Made by a program: the position numbers and the translations under genes
In this document: positions 38,722 to 46,738 of the stretch, piece after piece
Position numbering within the stretch: position 1 is the first letter of the stretch
Layout of the letters: each line of letters opens with the position of its first letter
Notes under the pieces: generated by a model
Database searches by the model: none
Told to the model about the DNA's origin: nothing
What the model saw: only the letters and a program-made list of their open reading frames with translations
Assembly: GCA_002296655.1 (NCBI GenBank)
Contig: DBIN01000029.1
Coordinates: 1 to 52,135 of the forward strand
Direction of reading: 5' to 3'
Length of the DNA stretch: 52,135 nucleotides
From: Acinetobacter sp. UBA801
GTDB lineage: Bacteria; Pseudomonadota; Gammaproteobacteria; Pseudomonadales; Moraxellaceae

Positions 38722-39636
38722 ATGACATCGACACATTCCAACACCTTTGTTCCCCCCATGCTAGATGGTGTGAGTGCCAGCAAATTGCATTTACCCCAAT
38801 TAAGCACACAACCTGACTCAATTTTTCATTATTTATGTACCCAGTTTGCCCATATTTCTGCACAGGAATGGCAACAACGCTTTAAGGATGGTTTAGTTTA
38901 TGATGCAGAAGGTAAGCGTTTAAATTTAAACACACCTTATAGCGCGCATCAGGATATTTATTATTATCGTTTTTTAGCGCATGAAGTTGCTGTGCCTTTT
39001 CTGCATCAAATTTTATTTGAAAATGAACACTTATTGGTTGTAGATAAACCGCATTTTTTGACCATGAGCCCTACGGGTCAATATGTGCAAGAAACTCTGT
39101 TAGTACGCCTAAAAAAACAAACAAAGAATGAGCAGCTCACGCCTATTCATCGTTTAGACCGTGAAACTGCAGGTGTGGTGCTCTTTTCCAAGCAACCTGA
39201 AACTCGGGCAGTGTATCAGCAATTATTCGCAGAACGTCAAGTGCAAAAAACCTACCATGCAATTGCACCTTATCAAGCTGATTTGCCACTGCCCTGTACC
39301 GTGCAATTACGCATGGAAAAAGGCGAACCTTTTTATTTGATGCAAGTTGTGGCAGGAACACCAAACAGCAAAACAGAAATTCGTTTGCTTGAACATAATC
39401 AGAATTGGGCAAAATATGAATTAATGCCGACAACAGGCAAGCAACACCAACTACGTGTGCATTTAAACAGCTTAGGCATTGCAATTAAAAACGACCCATT
39501 TTATCCCATCTTACAGCACAAACAAGCAGATGATTTTTCTGCACCGCTACAATTGCTAGCCAAGCATTTAAGTTTTTTTGACCCGATTAGCCTGCAACAA
39601 TTCCACTTTAGCGCACAGCAAGAACTGACATTGTAA
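38722..39636 (+). CDS. RluA-family pseudouridine synthase
   Basis: 304 residues. The catalytic motif HRLDRETAGVVLF contains the essential Asp, preceded by LLVVDKPHFLTMSPTG and followed by KTYHAIAPY and the TGKQHQLRVHLNSLG block. The N-terminal segment resembles a divergent S4-like region. Which rRNA or tRNA site it modifies cannot be told. Confidence 0.92.
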   Translation: MTSTHSNTFVPPMLDGVSASKLHLPQLSTQPDSIFHYLCTQFAHISAQEWQQRFKDGLVYDAEGKRLNLNTPYSAHQDIYYYRFLAHEVAVPFLHQILFENEHLLVVDKPHFLTMSPTGQYVQETLLVRLKKQTKNEQLTPIHRLDRETAGVVLFSKQPETRAVYQQLFAERQVQKTYHAIAPYQADLPLPCTVQLRMEKGEPFYLMQVVAGTPNSKTEIRLLEHNQNWAKYELMPTTGKQHQLRVHLNSLGIAIKNDPFYPILQHKQADDFSAPLQLLAKHLSFFDPISLQQFHFSAQQELTL

Positions 39637-39640
39637 TATA

Positions 39641-39707
39641 TTTGTCATTACAAAATAATGGATTTTCGTTGTAGTCATATTGAAATTACAAATGAATTGT
39701 TTACAAT
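39641..39707 (+). promoter_or_regulatory. Promoter and possible operator of the RelB-like gene
   Basis: TTGAAA (39680-39685), a 16-bp spacer and TACAAT (39702-39707) form a good sigma-70 promoter. ATTGTTTACAAT (39696-39707) is an inverted repeat that overlaps the -10, and TTTGTCATTACAAA (39641-39654) is a similar TTTGT-N4-ACAAA dyad 50 bp upstream. The dyads could be operators for the encoded ribbon-helix-helix protein, by analogy with RelB/DinJ autoregulation. Confidence 0.5.
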
Positions 39708-39746
39708 GTTGCTAAAATTTAAATCTATTTCCTTCTATTAAAAATT

Positions 39747-40103
39747 ATGAGAAAAACTGAAGTCTACCAAGTTCGCTTGGACTCTCAAGAGAAAAAACAG
39801 GCCTTTGCTGTGTTTAAACAGTTAGGGATTACGCCTGCGCAAGCGGTGCGCTTGTTCTTTAAGCAAGTCGTGCTTACTAAATCAATCCCCTTTTCAATAG
39901 AAAATCAGAATATTAATCTGGAACAATTGATTAAGTTACGTAAATTAAAACAAGAGCAAAAAGCAACGTTAGTGGATGTAAGTCCAAATACTGAAGCAGT
40001 TGTAATTGGCAATAATAGTGTGCAAGATTTTGAACTCGATGATGAACATTTAGACTTGTTTGATGAACTCAATGCAATTTTGGGTGAAACTGACAAAAAT
40101 TAA
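39747..40103 (+). CDS. RelB/DinJ-family antitoxin-like protein, no adjacent toxin
   Basis: 118 residues. The first ~45 form a ribbon-helix-helix domain (KTEVYQVRLDSQEKKQAFAVFKQLGITPAQAVRLFFKQV) typical of RelB/DinJ antitoxins; the rest is longer than usual (DinJ has 86 residues) and ends in an acidic segment. No RelE or YafQ-type toxin follows; the next gene, 93 bp away, is a GNAT acetyltransferase. It may be an orphan regulator. Confidence 0.8.
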   Translation: MRKTEVYQVRLDSQEKKQAFAVFKQLGITPAQAVRLFFKQVVLTKSIPFSIENQNINLEQLIKLRKLKQEQKATLVDVSPNTEAVVIGNNSVQDFELDDEHLDLFDELNAILGETDKN

Positions 40104-40196
40104 CAGTGTTGCATTTTTAAACAATTCTTTAAAAATTTACTTTAAAAACTTAGCTATGCTTCATGCAAGGACAATAAAAAAGCATGGAGTATCCTA

Positions 40197-40640
40197 ATGA
40201 TTGTAAAACGCGCCACTTTAGAAGACTTAGACCAACTTGCTGTATTGTTCGATGAGTATCGTCAGTTTTATGGTGCATCCTCGAATTTAAGCCTTTCTGC
40301 AGCATTCTTAAAACAGCGTTTTGAAAATCAAGAAAGTGTGATTTTCATTCATATTAAAGATCAAAAAATCACTGGATTTGTATTACTTTATTTAGGCTTT
40401 TCTTCAGTTGCCTGTTCGACCTACTATATTTTAGATGATGTTTATGTTACCCCTATTTTTAGACGACAAGGTTCGGCTAAACAACTCATTGATACTGCGA
40501 TTTTATTTGCACGCCATGAAAATGCGTTGCGCATCAGCCTTGAAACGCAAAAAAGTAATTACCAATCCCACCAATTGTATGAAAAGATGGGCTTTGTCAA
40601 AGATGATGAATTCCAGACTTATCACTGTTTTTTAAAATAG
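40197..40640 (+). CDS. GNAT-family N-acetyltransferase
   Basis: 147 residues of the GNAT fold: the N-terminal IVKRATLEDLDQLA strand-helix, a central VYVTPIFRRQGSAKQLI that holds the acetyl-CoA pyrophosphate loop (RRQGSA), and the C-terminal SHQLYEKMGF motif. The substrate is unknown. GGAG precedes the ATG. Confidence 0.9.
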   Translation: MIVKRATLEDLDQLAVLFDEYRQFYGASSNLSLSAAFLKQRFENQESVIFIHIKDQKITGFVLLYLGFSSVACSTYYILDDVYVTPIFRRQGSAKQLIDTAILFARHENALRISLETQKSNYQSHQLYEKMGFVKDDEFQTYHCFLK

Positions 40641-40724
40641 TCACCTGATCTTGCGGGTGCAGCTTTAGGCAAAAAATAAATTTTAGCTAGCGTAAGCGAT
40701 TGGTAAAACTCAGTAGAAATTCAC

Positions 40725-41447
40725 TTATTCCATACGGCTTTTTGCCAATTCGACTTGTTCAGGGCTTAAATACATCCATTCACCCACATCTAAAGCCAAA
40801 TCAGTCAAGTTTAATGCACCAACTTGCTGACGATGTAATTGTTCTACTTTATTGCCCACCGCTGCCAGCATACGTTTAACTTGATGATAAATGCCTTGAT
40901 GAATGGTGATCTGTAACGCATGTTCTGCCAATTGCTGCACCTCTGTTGCCGCAAATAACCCTAATTCATTGCGCAATGCGACACCCTGCTCAAGTTGCTG
41001 GATTTGTATCGCATTAATCGGGGCTGCGGTGTGCATAGCATATACTTTTGCCACGTGTTTTTTTGGATGAGTCAAGGCTTGCAAAAACTGCCCATCATCT
41101 GTCAGCAATAACAGTCCTGTGGTGTCCTGATCTAAACGTCCAACACATTGCAAACCACGATTTAGCAAAACATCATCAAACAAGTCGAACACACTAAAAT
41201 GATGGGTCGCCTGATGCGAACACTCATAGTCTTGTGGTTTATGTAAGGCAATATAGACCTTTTCACGATATTGATAATTTTGTCCATACACCGAAAATTG
41301 CAAAACCGTTTCAGGCGCAATTTTTAATATAAATTTAGGATTGGTCTGGGTTTGGCCCATAATGGTGACTGCGCCATTTTTAATGAGTTGCTGGCAATGT
41401 TTACGTGATCCAAAGCCTTGTGATTGCAACATTTTTTCCAACAACAT
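40725..41447 (-). CDS. rsuA: 16S rRNA pseudouridine(516) synthase
   Basis: 240 residues. An N-terminal S4 RNA-binding domain (MLLEKMLQSQGFGSRKHCQQLIKNG and on) is followed by the RsuA-family catalytic motif GRLDQDTTGLLLLTDDG and a QVKRMLAAVGNKV segment that fits RsuA. It is convergent with the GNAT gene. RluB/E/F members share the fold; RsuA is preferred on length and motif. Confidence 0.85.
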   Translation of the reverse strand: MLLEKMLQSQGFGSRKHCQQLIKNGAVTIMGQTQTNPKFILKIAPETVLQFSVYGQNYQYREKVYIALHKPQDYECSHQATHHFSVFDLFDDVLLNRGLQCVGRLDQDTTGLLLLTDDGQFLQALTHPKKHVAKVYAMHTAAPINAIQIQQLEQGVALRNELGLFAATEVQQLAEHALQITIHQGIYHQVKRMLAAVGNKVEQLHRQQVGALNLTDLALDVGEWMYLSPEQVELAKSRME

Positions 41448-41605
41448 GATGAGCGACCTAATAATAAAAAGTATAAGTACATTTACTGTAACTATTCTAA
41501 ACCAAATACACTGTAAATTCTGGCCACAGTACGTAGATTGCCCGTTTGCAATTGAAAACCGCTACAATAGCTATACTTTTCCAGTTTCCCCTTTTATGGA
41601 TCACC

Positions 41606-42061
41606 ATGCTCTCTCAATTAGACCTTAACCTGGTGGTGCTGATCGTCCTACTCGCGTGTGGTATTTTCAGCCAAAATACAGCTGTGACCATTGCCGCAGC
41701 AGTACTCATCGTTTTTAGAATTACGCCGCTCAGTGAATTTTTTCCACTCTTGCAGCAGCATGGCTTAAATCTGGGCATTATCATTCTCACCATTGGTGTT
41801 CTAACACCGATTGCCAGCGGCAAACTTCCGGGTGAAGCAATTCTAAAATCATTTCTAAGTTGGAAGTCTTTACTTGCAATTGCAATTGGTATTTTTGTGG
41901 CATGGTTGGGTGGCCGTGGAGTAAAACTCATGACCAATCAACCTGATGTGGTGGCAGGCTTATTGATTGGTACAGTCGCTGGTGTTGCTGTGCTACGTGG
42001 CGTGCCTGTCGGCCCACTAATTGCTGCGGGGATTCTGACCTTGTTTATTGGCTATTCTTAA
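41606..42061 (+). CDS. UPF0756 (DUF441) membrane protein
   Basis: 151 residues from the ATG at 41606 (E. coli YeaL 148). It has four or so hydrophobic segments and the family pattern [19 protein letters not shown] and [28 protein letters not shown]. The function of the family is unknown. The frame extends upstream only from a TTG; GGA precedes the ATG. Confidence 0.88.
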   Translation: MLSQLDLNLVVLIVLLACGIFSQNTAVTIAAAVLIVFRITPLSEFFPLLQQHGLNLGIIILTIGVLTPIASGKLPGEAILKSFLSWKSLLAIAIGIFVAWLGGRGVKLMTNQPDVVAGLLIGTVAGVAVLRGVPVGPLIAAGILTLFIGYS

Positions 42062-42115
42062 TATTGATTTGGGTCGTTTAGTTTAGATGATTATATTTAG
42101 ATTAATCATCTTATA

Positions 42116-42530
42116 TCACCCAATTTCAAAAAATGCAGGGCCACTGAGTGTAGTCAGGAAAAACCAAAACCTTCAATAACACGCAGACTAAACAACGCTG
42201 AAAATCTATCCACAAAACAACCAATAAAACTTGCACCTACCAATAATAACAAGCCCAATAGTACACAGCGTTTTAAGCCAATTTTTGCGGTATAACGACC
42301 TAGCAACAAGCCAAAGTCATGCCCGAAGCTTTTACCAAACACAGTAAAAAACCCGCTTGAACCAGACTAATTCCAAGCTCAGCACGTAGGATGGGCAAAA
42401 TCGGTGGCAATTTGCCAATATGCATGGCTGCCATAAAACCAGAAGCAACAATCCAAAAATTCTTTGTCAGCCAACATACCGAACTCTGCGCTCTCCCATA
42501 ATTGTCCCAAGGCAAGTTTAGCAAGAACAT
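42116..42530 (-). pseudogene. Decayed MFS transporter remnant
   Basis: The first third of a major facilitator of the CynX/NimT type. The N-terminal piece starts at the ATG at 42530 and contains WIVASGFMAAMHIGKLPPILP and ELGISLVQAGFLLCLV; near 42330 the frame shifts, continuing as GLLLGRYTAKIGLKRCVLLG and ALFSLRVIEGFGF. A second shift near 42165 restores LTTLSGPAFFEIG, which ends in a stop at 42116-42118. The remaining two-thirds of the transporter are missing. Confidence 0.8.
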
Positions 42531-42613
42531 CTCACTGTTTTTATTCTAGATTTAGATGAGCTGAGATTTTAGCATTTATTGGCAGCCACTATACAATGCG
42601 GATCGTATGACTT

Positions 42614-43534
42614 CTAACTCGAATAATACTGCGTGCGTTTTTGGGAAAATTTCTCTAATTGCTTCAAAAAGCCTTCAAAATAACTCTTTTCTTTTTCCTC
42701 GCTACGATAACCCGCATACAAAGTACGGCGTAATCCTCCCGCAGAAACGCAGTCTAAACGACGTGAAGTCACCCAGCCTTTTTGCTCATATTCATTCACC
42801 ACCCAATCTGGCAATGCGCCAATACCCCGTCCACTCGCCACCAATTGAATCAACATTTGGGTTAAATCTGTAGTACGAATGGCTTTAGGCTGAATATTGG
42901 CTGGAATGAATAGCTTAGACATAATATCTAAACGATGTTTATCGACAGGATAAGTAATCAGGGTTTCTTCTGCCAACTCCTGTACGGTAATGCGCTCAGC
43001 TCGTACGAGCGGATGGGTATTTGACAATACCAAACGCGATTCATATTCAAAAATTGGAAAATATTCGATACCTTTTAAAGCAATCGGGTCTGCAGTAATC
43101 AACAAATCAAATTCTGCAGTTTGCAATAATTCATGCGGATTGGCTTCAAAACCTGAAGCAAAATCTAAATCTACATCTGGGTATTGCTGTCGATATTGAT
43201 TCAGTAGCGGCATCAACCAGTCAAAACAACTATGACATTCTGAAGAAAAAATAATCCGCCCCGTTTGCCCATGCACAATGCGGGTAATATCGGTTTGGGT
43301 AATTTGAATTTGTGGCAGGACATCATCCGCCAGTTTCAGTAAACGCTGCCCGACATTGGAAAATGTCACAGGACGGCTACGGCGGTTCACCACTTCAACA
43401 CCATACCAATGATCTAACTCTTTGAGCTGATGAGAAATGGCGGATGGTGTCAGACATAAATCATTGGCAGCAGCAACCAAAGAGCCATGTTCACGCAGGG
43501 CTGACAGCATTTTTAAGTGGCGAATTTCAAGCAT
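42614..43534 (-). CDS. metR: LysR-family regulator, MetR-like
   Basis: 306 residues with the LysR helix-turn-helix at the N-terminus (HLKMLSALREHGSLVAAANDLCLTPSAISHQLKELD) and a co-inducer-binding domain. The start MLEIRHLKML and the SALSH-like SAISHQL resemble MetR, which activates methionine genes with homocysteine as co-inducer. No metE or other methionine gene is within the window, so the name rests on similarity. A LysR paralogue is the alternative. Confidence 0.75.
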   Translation of the reverse strand: MLEIRHLKMLSALREHGSLVAAANDLCLTPSAISHQLKELDHWYGVEVVNRRSRPVTFSNVGQRLLKLADDVLPQIQITQTDITRIVHGQTGRIIFSSECHSCFDWLMPLLNQYRQQYPDVDLDFASGFEANPHELLQTAEFDLLITADPIALKGIEYFPIFEYESRLVLSNTHPLVRAERITVQELAEETLITYPVDKHRLDIMSKLFIPANIQPKAIRTTDLTQMLIQLVASGRGIGALPDWVVNEYEQKGWVTSRRLDCVSAGGLRRTLYAGYRSEEKEKSYFEGFLKQLEKFSQKRTQYYSS

Positions 43535-43816
43535 TGCTTGTTCCTAATTTTCAACTTATTGACTGTATGTTTAGACCTAGGTCGCATTTTTATTTTGCCA
43601 AATAAAAAACAAAGCTAAACATGATTCAATTTAATAATGAATTAATTTAATCTTATCATGTGAATAATGAGTTTCCTTCATCTTTATTTTTTTCGATGAT
43701 ATTTACTACGAAATCAATACAATTCCTTAAAAATAGTATGGCTTTAAGCACACATATTTTAGGCTGCCTATGTGTAGAGCCAAACTAGAATTTAAAATTT
43801 TTAACCCAAGCCTAGC

Positions 43817-44800
43817 TTACTCCGACAACTTCTCTCCGCAATGCGGGCAGTATTTATAAGGTTCTTGTTCTAAACGCAACTCTTGTTCACGACGTTCACG
43901 AATTAACTGCAATAAAATATCTTGGGTTTGCTCAGTGGTTAAACCGACTTGTTTGCGTAAATCTTCAATTTTTTCCTGATCATTTAACAAATCAATCTCA
44001 CTATTTTGCAATAGCTCTCTAAATTTCAGCCCTAAATGCTGCTTGCGTTGTTCAAGTTCGTTGGCTAAACCTGTGGCTAAAATACCTGCGGGCAATGCTG
44101 CCAAGCCGACACCCAATACCGTAATTAATGCACCTAAAATTCTACCCCAAGGTGTAATGGGTGTGACATCGCCATAACCAACTGTAGTTAAGGTTACTAC
44201 TGCCCACCACATCGAAGCAGGAATCGAGCTAAAGGCTTCAGGCTGTGCCTTACTTTCCACCACATAGACACCTGCAGCAGACATCACAATCATAATAAAG
44301 AGAATAAAAATAACTGCCTGAAATGACCCTTTTTCTCGCTCGATCACTCTTAATAAAATTTGCAATGATACAAAGTAACGTGTCAGCTTTAACAAACGAA
44401 GTAAACGTAAAATTCTTAGGAAACGTAAATCTAGATGTACAAAGAAGTTAATATAAGCAGGTAAAATTGCCAATAAATCTATAATTGCTCCACCACTAGT
44501 CAGCCATTTTACCCGCTGTTTCCATGGCGAAATAAATGGGTCTTTTTCAGCAATACTCCAAATCCGCAGCAAATATTCAAGCGTAAACACTGCAATGGAA
44601 AAGTTTTCAAAATGGTTAAAAAATACCTGATAGGCAAGATAGACGTCATTCACTGACTCTAAAATAACCGCACTGGCATTGCCTAAAATCAGTAAAATTA
44701 AAAAATAGTTAATGCAACGACTAAACCATGTTTCATAATCATCGTCGTGTAAGTTGTTATAGACAAATTTTCGTAAGGTGTACCACGGTGTAAATGCCAT
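43817..44800 (-). CDS. Voltage-gated-type potassium channel
   Basis: 327 residues. Six transmembrane segments are seen, with the arginine-rich S4-like helix LRFLRILRLLRLLKLTRYF and the pore selectivity filter TVGYGD in VVTLTTVGYGDVTP. A C-terminal cytoplasmic part with coiled-coil character ends in YCPHCGEKL, a single CxxC pair reminiscent of half a zinc ribbon. Its role in potassium homeostasis or osmotic response is inferred from the family. Confidence 0.88.
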   Translation of the reverse strand: MAFTPWYTLRKFVYNNLHDDDYETWFSRCINYFLILLILGNASAVILESVNDVYLAYQVFFNHFENFSIAVFTLEYLLRIWSIAEKDPFISPWKQRVKWLTSGGAIIDLLAILPAYINFFVHLDLRFLRILRLLRLLKLTRYFVSLQILLRVIEREKGSFQAVIFILFIMIVMSAAGVYVVESKAQPEAFSSIPASMWWAVVTLTTVGYGDVTPITPWGRILGALITVLGVGLAALPAGILATGLANELEQRKQHLGLKFRELLQNSEIDLLNDQEKIEDLRKQVGLTTEQTQDILLQLIRERREQELRLEQEPYKYCPHCGEKLSE

Positions 44801-44936
44801 ACCGAATATTATATTTAAGGCTTACAGTGATGGCAGTTTAACCGAAGTTTTTCTTAAAACGATAGTATTTTATGTGACGTTTAGCGGGCATTTTTAATGC
44901 AAAATTGCAGTATACGTCATCATCTGAATAGATAAA

Positions 44937-46649
44937 TTACTGAATAAACAGCAATGCTAAACGCACTTGATCATAGCCCATGCGTGGACTAGTCGCTTCA
45001 ACAATCGGACGCAGTTTAATTGCACCATCCTCGCTAAAGTGCTCGGCATTTTGACGCTTCATTAAACGCTTATAAATTTTACGGACTTCTTCCACCACTT
45101 CATCACCTGGATGTGCCACTGAAATATCCAGATTTTGTTCTTTTTGCAAACGTGCCAAGTGGTTGATAATGGTTGCAGGCGTTAAACCACGTTCAACTGC
45201 AATATCTTGAATATCATAACCTTCTTCAAATAAAACGCGGGTTTCATCCAATGTAGCAGTCGCATAATTGGTTTTTCCACCTTTGGCAATTTTCTTTTCA
45301 TTGCGCAAAATTTCGGTTTCGTTCAACGTGCCACCACAGTGACGAATAAATGCATTATGTTGTGGAGTTAAATCTATCAGCGCATAGTGCGTTTCAGCTT
45401 CTTCAGACAATTCCTGAAAACGGCGGTCTGCCTTAATCGCCAAACTGTCGAGTTCCAAAGCTTGGCTATTAAATCCCAATAAACGCAAACCGCTTAACGA
45501 TTTTAAACGTGACAGGGCCACATAACCCTGCCCTTTTTCAAAAGTATGGCTAAGATTGATTTCTGCCGCTTCTAAAGTCATGCCTTGTGATTTGTGGATA
45601 GTGATTGCCCATGCCAAACGCAGCGGAATTTGCTGAAAACTGGCAATGGTTTTGCCTGCATCATTATCTACCGACCAAGTTTCAGGCTCGACCAGTAATA
45701 CCGTGCCATCGGTTAATTTTACTTTAGGCAAAATGCCGTGATCATCATCTTCTTCAAAGCCAATCACTTCACCCAAACTGCCGTTGATATAGCCCATATC
45801 GAAGTTGTTTTTAACAAACATCACTTTGGCATGTTTTTTTAGATTTAAAATTTCAGGCGCACGTACCGATGATTTCAGCGTTTCAATCAACTTTTCATTG
45901 CCATCACACACGGCATCAAACTGCTTGCTCTCAGTTTCAATTTCATTCAGATGCTTAAAGTTGATATTGTCCACATCCATATTGTGCGTATATAAACGCG
46001 TGAAAGTGTCGCCAATATCTTGATGACGGGTGTGTTCCAAAGCCTGAAGATGTTGATGATCAATTCTTTGTGCACGAATTGCATTGAGAATGTCATTTAA
46101 ATAATCGTCGCCCTGACGATGCTGCTCGGTTAAATAACAAACCCGAAATTTCGCTTCGACCCAAGCCTCTGACATAAAACAGAACTTGTCACGATTGCGC
46201 TCATCGTTTTTCCCCACAGGCGGTAACTGGAAAAAATCTCCCGCAACAATCACCTGAATCCCACCAAAGGCTTCATCACTTTCCTTAAAATATTTCAGTA
46301 CCTGATTGACCAGATTCAGCTGCTTGGCATGCAGCATCGAAATTTCATCAATAATAAGCACTTGCGCATTTTCTAAATGTTCTTTGAGATATTTGCGCTC
46401 TTTCATATTTTTCAGGTCGGCATCGGACAAAAAGTCTTTAATGCCAATGCCTGCCCACGTGTGAATGGTCATGCCATTCATGTGCGTTGCAGCAATACCT
46501 GTAGATGCTGTAATCGCTACAGGTACTTTACGCGCTTTTAAATAATTGATGTATTGATTCAGGGTATAGGTTTTACCCGCACCAGCAGAGCCTGTTAAAA
46601 AGACATTTTCACCTGCTTTTAAAAGTTTAAGTGCAGTTTCCTGTTTCAT
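44937..46649 (-). CDS. Pif1-like ATP-dependent DNA helicase with C-terminal helix-turn-helix
   Basis: 570 residues. Superfamily 1 helicase motifs in order: Walker A GSAGAGKTYT (about 20-29), TASTGIAATHMNGMTIHTW, Walker B VLIIDEISML, GDFFQLPPVG, and the C-terminal ITIHKSQGMTLEAAEINL and YVALSRL blocks of the RecD/Pif1 group. After the helicase a helix-turn-helix-like stretch (EEGYDIQDIAVERGLTPATIINHLARL) follows. Such proteins unwind DNA 5' to 3' and are common in Acinetobacter-type genomes; this one's role is unknown. It lies 89 bp downstream of the PcfJ-like gene, same strand. Confidence 0.9.
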   Translation of the reverse strand: MKQETALKLLKAGENVFLTGSAGAGKTYTLNQYINYLKARKVPVAITASTGIAATHMNGMTIHTWAGIGIKDFLSDADLKNMKERKYLKEHLENAQVLIIDEISMLHAKQLNLVNQVLKYFKESDEAFGGIQVIVAGDFFQLPPVGKNDERNRDKFCFMSEAWVEAKFRVCYLTEQHRQGDDYLNDILNAIRAQRIDHQHLQALEHTRHQDIGDTFTRLYTHNMDVDNINFKHLNEIETESKQFDAVCDGNEKLIETLKSSVRAPEILNLKKHAKVMFVKNNFDMGYINGSLGEVIGFEEDDDHGILPKVKLTDGTVLLVEPETWSVDNDAGKTIASFQQIPLRLAWAITIHKSQGMTLEAAEINLSHTFEKGQGYVALSRLKSLSGLRLLGFNSQALELDSLAIKADRRFQELSEEAETHYALIDLTPQHNAFIRHCGGTLNETEILRNEKKIAKGGKTNYATATLDETRVLFEEGYDIQDIAVERGLTPATIINHLARLQKEQNLDISVAHPGDEVVEEVRKIYKRLMKRQNAEHFSEDGAIKLRPIVEATSPRMGYDQVRLALLFIQ

Positions 46650-46725
46650 AAGACCTATACCATTGCTGAACGGCTATAGCCTAACGAGTTTTTGCCCAAA
46701 AGTTAAGGCTCAAGTCTGCGAATAC

Positions 46726-46738
46726 GACAACTGTTGTC
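46726..46738. repeat. 13-bp perfect palindrome between the PcfJ-like gene and the helicase gene
   Basis: GACAAC-T-GTTGTC immediately follows the stop of the PcfJ-like gene. Without a loop or a T-run it is unlikely to be an ordinary terminator; a protein-binding site controlling the helicase gene is possible. Confidence 0.5.

Noticed and set aside
42086..42110. Inverted repeat GATGATTA / TAATCATC after the UPF0756 gene
   Set aside because: AT-only type stem with no T-run; it overlaps the pseudogene end and is too weak to call a terminator.
44870..44930. Short TGCAA/TTGCA repeat upstream of the channel gene
   Set aside because: Loop of two bases and only 5-bp arms; likely chance in AT-rich DNA.
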